From: Seiridium cupressi
Taxonomy: Eukaryota; Ascomycota; Sordariomycetes; Amphisphaeriales; Sporocadaceae
Direction: 5' to 3'
Assembly: GCA_036674765.1 (NCBI GenBank)
Contig: JARVKI010000037.1
Coordinates: forward strand, 124,001 to 188,000
Length of the DNA: 64,000 nt
Shown here: one piece after another, positions 24,227 through 34,795 of the stretch
How the letters are laid out: each line of letters begins with the position of its first letter
Position numbering within the stretch: the first letter of the stretch is position 1
The notes under the pieces: generated by a model
What the model was told of the DNA's origin: nothing
The model's input: the letters and a program-made list of their open reading frames with translations, nothing else
Database searches by the model: none
Program-made: the position numbers and the translations under genes

Positions 24227-25981
24227 ATGACAAACGCCGGGCCGAAACAAGCGGCAGCTCAACTCCGAGAGATCTTGGCACTCTTAAGCACAGCTGTCGA
24301 GAAGGTAGCAAGAAAATGGGAGCGAGCTCCCAATGGAGATGACACTCATTCCTCTGAACCCAGGGATCATGTCAACGCACAATCCAGCTACGACCCGACC
24401 AAGACCGCCCTAGCGGCGCTTGGGTCGATAGAGAGCCTGATCAGTGATCCTCACAGACTGCTGATCAACATGTCGACTTCGTATCTTGTCTCTCGTGCTC
24501 TTCATATAGTTGCAGATCACGATATTGCAGCAGTTCTCGCCCGTGCGGGTGATGATAGGGATGTTCATGTCACAGAGCTTGCGAAAGTAACTGGACTGGA
24601 CAAGGGGAAACTTTGTAAGATCTCAGATAAATGTGACATCCTGAATGAGTAGCTAAGAACGTCGATGCGTAGGTCGTATTATGCGAGCTCTGACATCTCA
24701 TCACATCTTCCAGGAGGTTGAGGGGGATACCTTCGCAAACAACCACATCTCGAAGGTCCTTGCGGGTGATCCTGCGTTTAGGGCACATATTATGATGAAG
24801 TATGTTCTTGGCGTGGTATATCTCTGCTCCTCTCAGCCTGAATAATTAATTCATGGCACTGACGCATGGATGCTATAGAGGCCGCTTCCACTATACAGCC
24901 AGTGATCACCTACCGGCTGTCTTATCACATGCTCAATCATGCAGCTATGATCCTCAAAAGACTGCCTTCCAACAGGCAGTGGGAACAGGGCTATCCATAT
25001 TTGACTGGATGAATAAAGAAGTCCCATCCGACAACACAGATTGGAGAGCTGGAACTATGAGTCAAAGTTCGGTCACCCAACCATCGCCTTCAGCGGACGG
25101 TCTCAATGACGCTGCCATTGTAAAGATGGTACCCCGGCCCGAGAAGAAGTTGTTCCACCAAGCTATGGCCGGACTTGATCGTGGCTCGGGGCATTTCTAC
25201 CTGCACGACTATCCCTGGTGGGAGTTGGGTGGTGGTACGGTCGTCGATGTCGGAGGTGGAATTGGTAAGTCTCCATCGATTGGCCTTTGCTACTCAATCA
25301 ACTTTACTTCCTCGAAAATTGATCTACATACTTATCAAACTTTTCGTATAGGCTCCTTCTGTATGGAACTGCACGAACGATATCCCGATCTGCACCTTGT
25401 TGTCCAGGACCGGACGCCTGTGATTCAACAAGCAATTTCAACATGGGAAGCCAAGTTTCCAAAAGCTCTACCAGAAGGCAAACTGGAACTTATGCCCCAT
25501 GACTTCTTCAAGCCAAATCCCGTCCTACACGCTGATGTATACTGGTTGAGATATATTGCGTAAGACTTCCCAATCCCGAATCTAGTTGTGGGATCCATCG
25601 AGCTGCGATATCTAACTTCATCCAAGGCACGACTGGCCGGATGCCAAAGTACAGGAGATCCTCAATAATGTCGCCTGTTCGATGACGCCTTCGTCTCGTC
25701 TGCTAATCGCAGATGTAGTTGTGGTAACGACACTTGGCTGTCGAGAGATTGCCTCAGCTCCCGCTCCACTGCTGGCGAACTACGGTAAAGCGAGCGCATA
25801 CGCGCACATGATGGACTTGAATATGATGACCATGGTCGACGGCCGGGAAAGGACTCCGAACGATTTTAGCAAGCTGGTTGAAGGTACTAGGCTAGAGATC
25901 GTAAGGATCTGGCAAGGTCGTGGGGCTGATACACTTGGCATTGTTGAGTGTCGGTTGGCCGCCGAGAGAGGCATGCGGTAA
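24227..25981 (+). CDS. SAM-dependent O-methyltransferase, COMT-like
   Basis: Five exons are supported: 24227..24614, 24673..24799, 24879..25264, 25352..25559 and 25627..25981, giving 487 aa. All four introns (58-87 nt) join in phase. Junctions read KGKL-C-RIMRAL, IMM-K-GRFHY, VGGGI-G-SFCM and RYI-A-HDWPD; the last intron ends CCAAG rather than YAG. The N-terminal half is the dimerisation/winged-helix part (ADHDIAAVLARAG, VTELAKVTGL). The SAM site is VDVGGGIG at about 294-301. The catalytic histidine of plant-type O-methyltransferases corresponds to H371 in HDWPD. The C-terminal segment NMMTMVDGRERTPNDF is typical of the fungal family, which methylates phenolic hydroxyls of secondary metabolites. 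I infer a tailoring role together with the divergent FMO. Confidence 0.88.
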
Positions 25982-26669
25982 AATAACCCCTCTGAACGTA
26001 GTACGACATAGCCATTGGATTTTGGAGCCTTCAATCTCATCATCTTCTCGCCCGGTATTTAGTTGCTATCGAAGGCAGCTTCGGACTGTGTTGTTCAGAT
26101 TCACGATGAAAAATGTAGTTGGTTGTGGGTTAAAAAGCGGACTAATCGAAAAAGGAATATGAAGACATGTCGATAGTGGCAAAAACCAAATCCTCTAATG
26201 ACCCTCGAATAGCTACAAGAATACATGCACAAAAGTTGTTCCATCGCAGAATGCCCCGCCAGGGCGAAATCACCTATAGGCGAATACCACCCACACACAC
26301 GAAATCATGTCTCACAAAAATCGCCCAGCGGCCTCACTTTCCTTTCACACGATTCACACATCCGGCTCCTCACGTTCTCGACTTCGGTCGTTGTCATGAT
26401 TAAGTCAGTATGCCTTTCTGATTGACGTTGGCGATGTCAGATTACTAGCATCCATGAAGCCATTACAATCCACTGGGAAGAGTCTTGAGATCCGTCTCTC
26501 TATCCGCCGCTAGAAGGCGGAACAGGAGAAGTCGTCATATCCACCCTAACAATTGCCAAACCATGTCAACCCTGCGCAAGCCTGTATTTGCCAATGACAC
26601 CGGTGAAATCAGAAACAAGACAACGAATGCAGGTGAGTATGCGGGTATCGTGAGAAGAATCCAAGTCAT
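25982..26669. other. 3'-to-3' region between O-methyltransferase and ypt1
   Basis: This separates two convergent genes and should contain both 3' UTRs. No coding segment was recognised. Confidence 0.55.
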
Positions 26670-28110
26670 TTAGCAGCAACCACCGCTGGATGAGGAAGAA
26701 ACGCTGTGACCGGGACCAACCTGAACACCGGGCTTGGTGTTCGTCGTAGCCTGCGAGCCCATGCGCTCCTTGATCTGGCGGGCCATGGTCAAGAAAGCCT
26801 GCTCGACGTTGGAAGCATTCTTGGCCGAAGTCTCGAGGAAGGGGATGCCAAGGCTGTCGGCGAACTCCTGTTTGGCGATATTAGTACAATGTGGTTGGGG
26901 GTAGCAAGAAAGAAGGAGGGGCAGGGAGGGCACAAGAGGGAGAGCTAATGTGAGGCGGAAGTGACATACCTTGGCTACGGTGTACTCGACAACCTTCTTG
27001 TCTGACATATCGCTCTTGTTGCCGACAAGGAGCTTGTTGACACCCTCGGTGGCGTAACGGTCGATCTCCTGAAGCCATTGCTTGACATTGTTGAACGAGT
27101 CCATGTCGGTGACATCGTAGACGACGCAGATACCGTGGGCACCACGGTAGTAGGACGAAGTGATGGTGCGGAAACGCTCCTGGCCAGCAGTATCCCACTG
27201 AATGTCACGAGTCAGCCGGACCGATTGATTACTGGCCATAAATGGAGGGGGGCAAAGTTCACTTACGATCTGAAGCTTCACAGTCTTGCCGTCGAGCTCG
27301 ATGGTGCGGATTTTCTGTCTTTTGTCAGTGTCGTGCTCAAAAATCAACAAGAAAGCGAAGAGGGCTTTACGAAATCGACACCGATCGTCGAGATGTAGGA
27401 CTCCGTGTAGGTATCATCTGCGAAACGGAGCAGAAGACAAGACTTTCCGACACCGGAGTCACCGATCAGGAGGAGCTTGAATAGATAATCGTACCTGTTG
27501 GGCTCATCGTTAGTATCCTTTCAGTGACAACCATGCTTCCCGTCCTGCTAAATTTACTGGTGAAAAGATGGACCGCGGAGCTGAATGGCCGTCTCTTGCT
27601 CGTCGTCAACGGGCATAGCGGCAGCGGTTCGAGGCGTCGCCTGGACCAGCACATTATGGAGTCTGTGGTTGCGGAAATACGTGCTGATGTTGGGATCGAT
27701 CTCATCGTCGGCATCAGCCTTGACGGCGACATATCTGCCGCCCAGGAGGTCCGAGGCGGCGGACTGCTCTTTGTTGCCTAACATCTCGACGTTGTTGATG
27801 AGGTTGGATGTCGAGATGGATTTCGGATTTGGTGATTTCGAGAGGATGCGCAGGAAGAGCTCCCAGGGAGCAAAACATGCTCAAATGCGCTGCGAAGTTT
27901 CCATCCTTGGCAACAAAGCGAGGGGCGACAGAGAGCCACACCAAGCCGTTGAAACGAGGGGCATACCAGCCGCGAGGGGCAGAACTATCAAACGAGAAGG
28001 AACTCTAGAGGAAACTAGTAAGCAGGACATCCAAAATAGAGCGCAGCTCAATGATGCGGGTTGTGGTGCACGACGAGGATGCTTGGGAGCACATACTACT
28101 CAGGATTCAT
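26670..28110 (-). CDS. ypt1: Rab1-family GTPase Ypt1
   Basis: Ypt1 controls ER-to-Golgi vesicle tethering and early autophagy. Five exons on the minus strand are 28100..28110, 27371..27494, 27267..27314, 26970..27197 and 26670..26867, giving 202 aa, the usual Rab1 length. The first coding exon is only 11 nt (MNP plus two bases) and is followed by a 605-nt intron; the others are 56, 69 and 102 nt. All GTPase elements are present: GDSGVGKS (P-loop), the effector-region threonine in [20 protein letters not shown] and ETSAK. The C-terminus is a Ser-rich tail ending GGCC, the double-geranylgeranylation signal. The donor of intron 1 (GTAGTATG) is weak, but the junction is fixed by the reading E-YDYLFK. 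The gene is almost certainly essential. Confidence 0.95.
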
Positions 28111-29415
28111 CTTCGCGGTGAGGAACGCAGCCGGTTATGCTGGGGTTCGAGAGTGGAAGCGGAACAGGCGACGATAAGCCAGGTGACGGCAGAGCACGGC
28201 GACAGTTGAGGGTTGTCGGCAGGTGCAGTCGGGGCTACTATGAGATCGGGGGTGATATGAGATGGACGGAGGTTGGTTCAGAGATATCGTCAGTTGGCGT
28301 GGATAGAGAAAGGATTAAGAGACAGACAGGCACGGACTTAGAGTGCGTCAAGGAAGGTCCAGGACAGTCAATCAACCAGGTATCAGCACAGCCTTGGTCA
28401 AAGGAGCGGGTTCATTGGTTCGGTTGAGGCTTCTAGCGTGGCCGACAACAATGAGGCGTCATTTCCTTGTGGCTGACACCACACTGAACCCTCCTCAGGG
28501 GTCATGAGGCGGGGCCTGGATTAATGGGAACCCCGAGATCCGGGTCACAAGGGCACCCAGCTCCAGCTGATGGCCAGCGGGCACCGGCTTCTAGTTGGGC
28601 CCAGCTGCCAGTTGTCTAGTGCAGCACCTATGACAACGAGGCACACGTGATTTACTGGTTTGCTTTCATCTGCTTGTAGTTTGACTTGATATGATTCGAC
28701 ACAGTCTTGGTTTGACACAAACTGTGAGGCAAAGGGAAACAAAGGCGCTGGCGTCACCTTGTTTTGTTCGTACCAAGATAATTGATACTTCGGAAGAGCT
28801 GGCAGGAGCCGCTTGTTGCCGCCAATGAGGACCTCACCCCTGTTTACGTGTAATTGTCTTACGCCGAAAGGACATGCCCCAAGATCCACAACCTACATGT
28901 ATGTAAAGCAATTGGGACGTAGATGTGTAGAGCGGGACACCCAGGCCAGTTGTCTCTGCGTAGTTGGGCTTTAATAAATGGAGACACTTCTTTGTCTGCT
29001 TATTTACTCCACGAAAGTAGATGCGATCCCCTGTGGAATTCTGAAATGCACCAACCATCTCTTGAATCTTTCTAGCAGTGCGGTATCCGGCGGCTCCATC
29101 CTCTCCAGACTGACAAAAAGTTCTAGTGGGATCCAGCGACCGAGGGATCCCTGCCCGAAGGCGTGAGACCCAGCCATTCGGGAGCCTGGCAGCGGGGACC
29201 CCCGGCTCTCAGCTCTAGCTTTAGCTGCCATGCCGCTGCGGAAATTTGCTACGGAGGCTTCACTTACATCATCGTCAGATAAGTCATGCCACCCGGGCCT
29301 TTCGTGTTTGCGATCGAGAAATACTTGGACCTTTCCATGCAGGGTCTCTTTTCTTTTCTCAGTCCGTGTTGATGAGTTGCTCCCACACCACTATTGCCCG
29401 TAAGGCGCCGGACCG
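28111..29415. promoter_or_regulatory. Divergent upstream region between ypt1 and the gene at 29416
   Basis: This 1.3-kb stretch holds the promoters of two divergent genes. Short frames on both strands show no recognisable domain. No clear TATA box or repeat was seen. Confidence 0.5.
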
Positions 29416-30402
29416 ATGTCCCTTTCCAGCAGCCTCCTTCGGTCGCCGCCCCATGTCCTGAGCTCCGGCTCCCGGGTCGCTGCTCGGGTCTCGACTCTCC
29501 CATATTTCGCCTCGACCGGCCCTGTGATAGCTTCGGCTTCTGCTGCAGCGGCATCAAAGTCCCTCACGACATTGCCGCGCGCCGCAACTACCCAATCGTC
29601 ACAAGGACCCGGGCCAATATGGTTCAACTCGACAGCTCCACGTTTCGATCTCCATTCCACTCTGGATCCGAAAGGGCCAGATAGTGAGCGCAAAGTCAAG
29701 CTGGGAAAAAGTGAGCGACATACTCTCTGAGGCAACTTTATGGTAGCTAATTCATGGCCTAAAGCCTTGCGCACACTACAAAAGCGCCTTCCTACTGTTC
29801 TGCAAACACCATTGCCGCAAGAAATCCTCTCGCCGAACATATCGCTTCACCTCTTTCCCTCTACACATCCATACCTACCGACGGTCTCGGGCAGGGTAGC
29901 TTACACAGCTGCTTTGTGGACTTCGCCAATAGCTTGGAACCGTGTACCGATCATTGGCAACTTGAAGATTGAGATCCTGTCAGAGCGCATGACCACAGAG
30001 CCGTTACAGTTCTCCCCCCAGCGAACCGGCGCATACCCGGAACAGCTTGTAGTCAAATGGAGGACAGCGGGGAAGTCAAAGGAGAATCCGGCCCTGACCG
30101 AACAAGGCGAACAAAAGTTGGACGAGGTCCTGAGCGGGGCGCAACGTAAAGACTCCAAAAAAGAATTCACCGGTCTTTTCATCTTCGAGTTTGACAAGGA
30201 TGGCAAGATCATCAGCCATACTATCGAACATGTCGATCAGAGCGGCGAGTGGGATAGTGGCGTTGGAGCCAAGGTGGTCCATTTAACAGACTGGCTCCTG
30301 GGTGAGATTCGGGGAAGGCAGCCGCAAGCCCCGTGCCCTATGTTTGAGACCACAGATGATGACAGAAGAGGTTCATATACCCGGCGTTCGAGGTTTCGAT
30401 AG
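29416..30402 (+). CDS. Probable mitochondrial protein, DUF2358-like
   Basis: Exons 29416..29710 and 29765..30402 give 310 aa. The 54-nt intron (GTGAGC, branch GCTAATT, acceptor CTAAAG) joins KLGK to T-LRTLQKRLP. The first 50 residues are rich in Ser, Ala and Arg and poor in acidic residues (SLLRSPPHVLSSGSRVAAR), as expected for a mitochondrial presequence. The body has the pattern LPQEILSPNISLHLFPSTHP, VSGRVAYTAALW, IGNLKIEILSERM and GLFIFEFDKDGKIISHTIEH. This resembles the DUF2358/NTF2-like family that includes human C6orf136. That resemblance is from memory of the pattern and is tentative. No catalytic residues can be named. Confidence 0.78.
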
Positions 30403-31937
30403 GCTTGGTCCTTTGTACAAAACTGGGATTGGTATGTACGCAAATTGGCGTTTAGCTGTACTATACTCACCACTCCATTAAAACCTACATATTCCTCATA
30501 ATGTAAAAACTGTGTATACAGGAAAGTTCACCTTGACGAGAGTGACATGTGTGCTCGTATGCGTGTTTGCTATCCGCTCTTTTCGCTTTTGTACTTGTGT
30601 TACATCTTGAAGGCGATTCAGCATTCGTGATAGAATGCTTTATGACCGTTATTTCGTCTTTACTACGGTGTCTCTAGTATCTCCATCGTACAAGAGGACA
30701 TTATTGTGGTCATTCCTGCAAGTCTTCTAATTTCGTTGCTTGTCTCCGCACCACGGATCCAAGCTGTCTACGGGGGGCTTCCCAATCCTGTTCCAAAATA
30801 CTACATTCCTTACTCCACACCGCTCAGTGTATAAGACCATTTGAAACACTCGGCCCTCTTGCCTTTTATAGCGTTACACCATGTACACTGGCACATCTTT
30901 AGGCATCCATCATACATCATCCATAGTTCACCAACTAAATGGAAACTCTTGGCAGAGTTACCCGCGCCTTTCCCTCCCTCCCTCTCTCCCTCTACGTTAT
31001 TTTTCAAATATCATCGTTCTTACTGACTTGGCTATATATGTTCAGCTTCAATTGATGATCTGAGTTGCTTACAATATGATGAACGCACAGACCACGTGGG
31101 GTGGATCAGTGGGGTTCTTAGTCTTAGGCCTTCACGGCAGCAGAGGGGAGCTTCCTTCTCCCATCATCATCATCCTCACGGAGGACCTCAATATACGGAT
31201 TTCTCCCCATATTGCCATCCATCACAATACTTCGCTTGGATCTCTCCTACCCTTGTAAGTTAGGTTCTGGAGAGTCGGATTGCCAGGATCCGTGTCCAGG
31301 GCAAGTTAATGAAGGAATGTACCAGAAACCTTCAAAGATATTGATCTTATCGAGATTAGGAATGACTAGGGAGCTTGCTTGTTATTACTGGCGCTCATGT
31401 ACGGCAGAGGGCCAGTTCAAGCTGGGCACGACAGAGTTTGCTTACTCGAACGATTTCATAGGCTTCTCAGACAAGAAATATTACCATGAGGAAAATCAGG
31501 GTTAAAAGTTGTAACTATTGTTTGTGTCATCTGTCAACTTCCCAGAAAGCTGGCAGTGGGCAATTCTGCTTTGTCCTTCATTGCTGATACAAGTCGTTCC
31601 CAAACCATACCATATATAACACAGCTTCATTTTCACTCTTGTTCCAACTATTTAATTTGCTGATAGTTAAAACTAATGGCGAAGTTCAGATGCCGTCTGC
31701 CTTTCTGATATGGGGTATGTATGGTTTCTGCGGCATCAGTCTTTACTTGGATCACAGAATGTGGAATACATGGGCGCTATGCTTCGTAACATCTCGTTCA
31801 ATTAGGGGTATGCAATTTATACCCACGCTGCATTTATCGTAAGCAGATGTTTGATTGTCATGTGCTTGTGGACGAGACCTGCTAAACTATGGGGATTGAC
31901 GACTCAAGGATCGTATGTTATGACATGTTGTAGATAT
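30403..31937. other. 1.5-kb 3'-to-3' intergenic interval
   Basis: The stretch lies between two convergent genes. It contains a CCCTC-rich run near 30,965-31,000 and a TATATAA-like box near 31,610, but no supported reading frame longer than about 110 codons. Confidence 0.5.
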
Positions 31938-33305
31938 TTATTTTGTTTTCTTCTCTACCGCTTTCAGACCGCCCATCGTAACCTCGAACTCAACAGCATC
32001 CTCAAATCCGGGTCCACTCGGTTTGGCATGGGCTGCAAATGCAACCTTCATCCACCTCTTCCAATTCTTCAGATAGACGCTATCGGTCCCTTCGTCCTCG
32101 ACAACCTTCTTGCGCCCGTATACTGGCCGTCTGATCAATGCAATCCGACATGCAAGCTGAGTCGACCAGACAAGACCTAGACTCGGCGTCTTCAGAGCGT
32201 AATCAGCATAAGCATCGTCGCCCCAGCCAGTAAACCAACGTTGCTGATGATCAAGCAACATGGCGGGTGGCGCAATGGGTTCCTCGGGAGGAGGCTCGGG
32301 CATGCTTGATCTGACGGCTTCCGGGGGCATACTGGACGTTGGCTCGACACTAGGAAGTGGCCCGTTATGACCTCTACTCCTGCTGGCGAGCGGACTCTGT
32401 TGAGACTCAGGCCCAGAGTATGCCAAGTTACTTCGCTTAGAAGCCGCCAATGCCACTGAACTCGAATCAGAGAAACGATCGCTGACCTGATTGGAGACTA
32501 CGACTGCGAGCTTGTGTTTGCGAGCTAGCTCGTGTAAGAGCTGCCCGATCTTGACGAGCTCATTGCTCCGGGCGCCCATGTTAAAACCCCCGGAGCTGTG
32601 CGAGCCGCCACGTTCATACTCTGCGCGATAGTTGGCAGTCACGGAGTCGATAATGACCAGACCTATGTTGCGACGAGCGATCTCGACGGGAACCTGGAAC
32701 TGCAAGATGTGCTCCTGAGATTCAAGATCAGGAGTGACAGTGCTAACAACCCGATCTAGGGAGGGCTTGTCGGCGATATCCATGTCCTTGAAGAGCGGGT
32801 GGAAATTCAAGATCTGAGAGAGGCGTTTTGTGGAAAGCGCCGACTCTGTCGAGATATACAGCGCAGGGCGGCCCAGCCCATGAGGCGGTGGGAGTTGTGC
32901 TGCCAGTAGAAGGGTTAACAAAAACTGCGTCTTCCCGGCGCCGCTTTCACCAGTGATCTCCGTGATATAACCTGTGGGGATGCCGCCGCCCAATGCCTGA
33001 TCCAAACTCACGTCCAACGTGCTGATGCAACTCCATTCCCTCGCAAGCTCATCGCCTGTCTGCCTCAAGGCGCTTGTTTTCTCAGGCGCCGAGGTGGACA
33101 CGCCCAGGTCGACATGCAGAGCTTCCAGTACGGCATTGCATAGGCGCTTCAGGTCCAGCAAGGGAAGTTTCGTCCTCTTCCCGAGGTCCGTGACGTCGAG
33201 GGTGAGCAGATCAGTTGTTGTCAACTGGTTCTTCTCGATGGTGGTCAAGAGTCTCGCATAACGCTCCACAGGAAAGTCCGGGAGGATGCGCGACAGGTCT
33301 GTCAT
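31938..33305 (-). CDS. RAD57: Rad51 paralogue Rad57 (XRCC3-type)
   Basis: This single-exon gene encodes 455 aa. Rad57, paired with Rad55, helps Rad51 filaments form during homologous recombination. The N-terminal 70 residues form a small helical domain (LTTTDLLTLDVTDLGKRTKLP). The RecA core has Walker A GESGAGKT at 119-126 and Walker B LVIID at 216-220, plus the conserved TEITGE and VVVSNQVSDRF segments. A Pro/Ser/Glu-rich insertion follows (about residues 300-345, including PEPPPEEPIAPPAM) before the conserved LGLVWSTQLACRIALIRRP block. That insertion is absent from short archaeal-type paralogues and is probably disordered. Start codon and stop are unambiguous. Confidence 0.9.
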   Translation of the reverse strand: MTDLSRILPDFPVERYARLLTTIEKNQLTTTDLLTLDVTDLGKRTKLPLLDLKRLCNAVLEALHVDLGVSTSAPEKTSALRQTGDELAREWSCISTLDVSLDQALGGGIPTGYITEITGESGAGKTQFLLTLLLAAQLPPPHGLGRPALYISTESALSTKRLSQILNFHPLFKDMDIADKPSLDRVVSTVTPDLESQEHILQFQVPVEIARRNIGLVIIDSVTANYRAEYERGGSHSSGGFNMGARSNELVKIGQLLHELARKHKLAVVVSNQVSDRFSDSSSVALAASKRSNLAYSGPESQQSPLASRSRGHNGPLPSVEPTSSMPPEAVRSSMPEPPPEEPIAPPAMLLDHQQRWFTGWGDDAYADYALKTPSLGLVWSTQLACRIALIRRPVYGRKKVVEDEGTDSVYLKNWKRWMKVAFAAHAKPSGPGFEDAVEFEVTMGGLKAVEKKTK

Positions 33306-34795
33306 GAGGGCGAACGCATTCTAGCTCCAGACTCCAGGGAGCAGATGTTTGGCTTGGGCCCGGTATCCTCCCTGCTCAGCAAACGGCTGGCAGTGCTGGC
33401 GCCTGTGGAGCTTCGGTCACGATTCTGGACAGCTCGGCGGTCGCCTGGGTCGCCTGCGAGACAGGAGCTGATGATGACCAGTTGCTCGTGGTGAAGTGGA
33501 GTCGAGTGAATGGAATGCTCCAGCCGCTGTTCGGGGGAAATGAGACGCTGAGGCTGATCCTGGTCACACTCGCCAAAGTTGGCTGCTTGTGTCTTAGGAG
33601 CCTCCACTGTAAAAACCTTCGACTGTTTCCTATTTTGCGGATCCAGCTGAACCTAGCGCGGAATTGAAACCGCATCTGGCATCAGTGACATCTCATTAGA
33701 GAGGTACATGTAGTCAGGACCCCCTGCCAGACCTTCTTACATGAGCCGCGGTATGCAGCCATAACGGCGCGCAGTTTTCGGGCTTGGTCTTCCACCTTCG
33801 ATTATATCGAGCATCTGCATTTGCGGGGCCTTGCTGTACCTGTCCTAGGACTCAACAACTGACGATCTTGTGAGGCCAGTAGCCAGTCGCGATATCTAGC
33901 CAATGGAAACGAAGTAGTATTTTTTGAAGTTTTCCAAGCCAAGACTCTTCGATAGATTAGCCGGTTCCTGGATCCGACATCTAGTTGGTATCTTCAGCTT
34001 TAGTTTGAGGATACTCAGGTGGCGCGACAGGTACCAAGGCCCTCGTATTGGGTTTGCAGCTGAACCTCGAACAAAGCAATGGCAGGACCTGTTCCTCTAT
34101 TCCGCTGAATGCACCAGCGTTCTCCATCATTCACAAATGCAAAATATTACCTTACTCTAATCTTGTCGTCAGTCATCCCAAGGTTTGCTGAGTCAATATC
34201 GTTCTCTTGCATTCTACTGCTCGTCTTCATCGAGTTCTTCGCGGGAAATCTCCCCAAGTTAGTACAAGCTCGTTCTCCAGTCTTGCTTGGCGAGACCCTC
34301 AGCTCTTTACCACATTGGCTCGTGGCGTTTTCAGCTCCTGCACGTACAGCTTATACCAATGCATCTCCCCATTGGCCGTTGGACTCATTTCGACTAGTTC
34401 ATAATTTCCCCCCAGTCACTGACAAGCTCAGGTTGGGGCATAGCCGTCTCCAAGCATGAGACCATAATCTTGGCTCCGCTTTGCTCGACCCTGAGGAGCG
34501 AAAAGTGCCTTGCCGAGGCGGCTGATACGGAAGGCGGCCGATATTGGGTGTTGTGAGTCTCTCCTTGTGTTCAATGCGACGGTAGAGAGAGCCTAAACAG
34601 TTTTACATAAAAGTCCTACAGATCTCAAGTCTCTCTAATGCTATCTCTCGTGTTCCTCTTTCTTCCCACCTACCTGAACAAGTCCCTGCACTTTCAAGTT
34701 GAGAAGCCTTTCTCGAGCCTTCAACGACTTGATTCCCATTGAGTGACTCAATTGTCTAGAATACTTGGAAGTTGATCTCTTCGTTCGGGTTCTGG
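33306..34795. promoter_or_regulatory. Upstream region shared by rad57 and the surface-protein gene
   Basis: These 1.5 kb separate two divergent genes. A 102-codon minus-strand frame (33302-33607) overlaps the rad57 start in another phase and has no protein-like features. The last 200 nt before 34796 are pyrimidine-rich, as in fungal promoters. Confidence 0.5.

Noticed and set aside
27585..28121. 178-codon plus-strand frame opposite ypt1 intron 1
   Set aside because: It is antisense to the long intron and a ypt1 exon, without domain features.
33302..33607. 102-codon minus-strand frame overlapping the rad57 start
   Set aside because: No domain and out of phase with rad57; most likely leader sequence.
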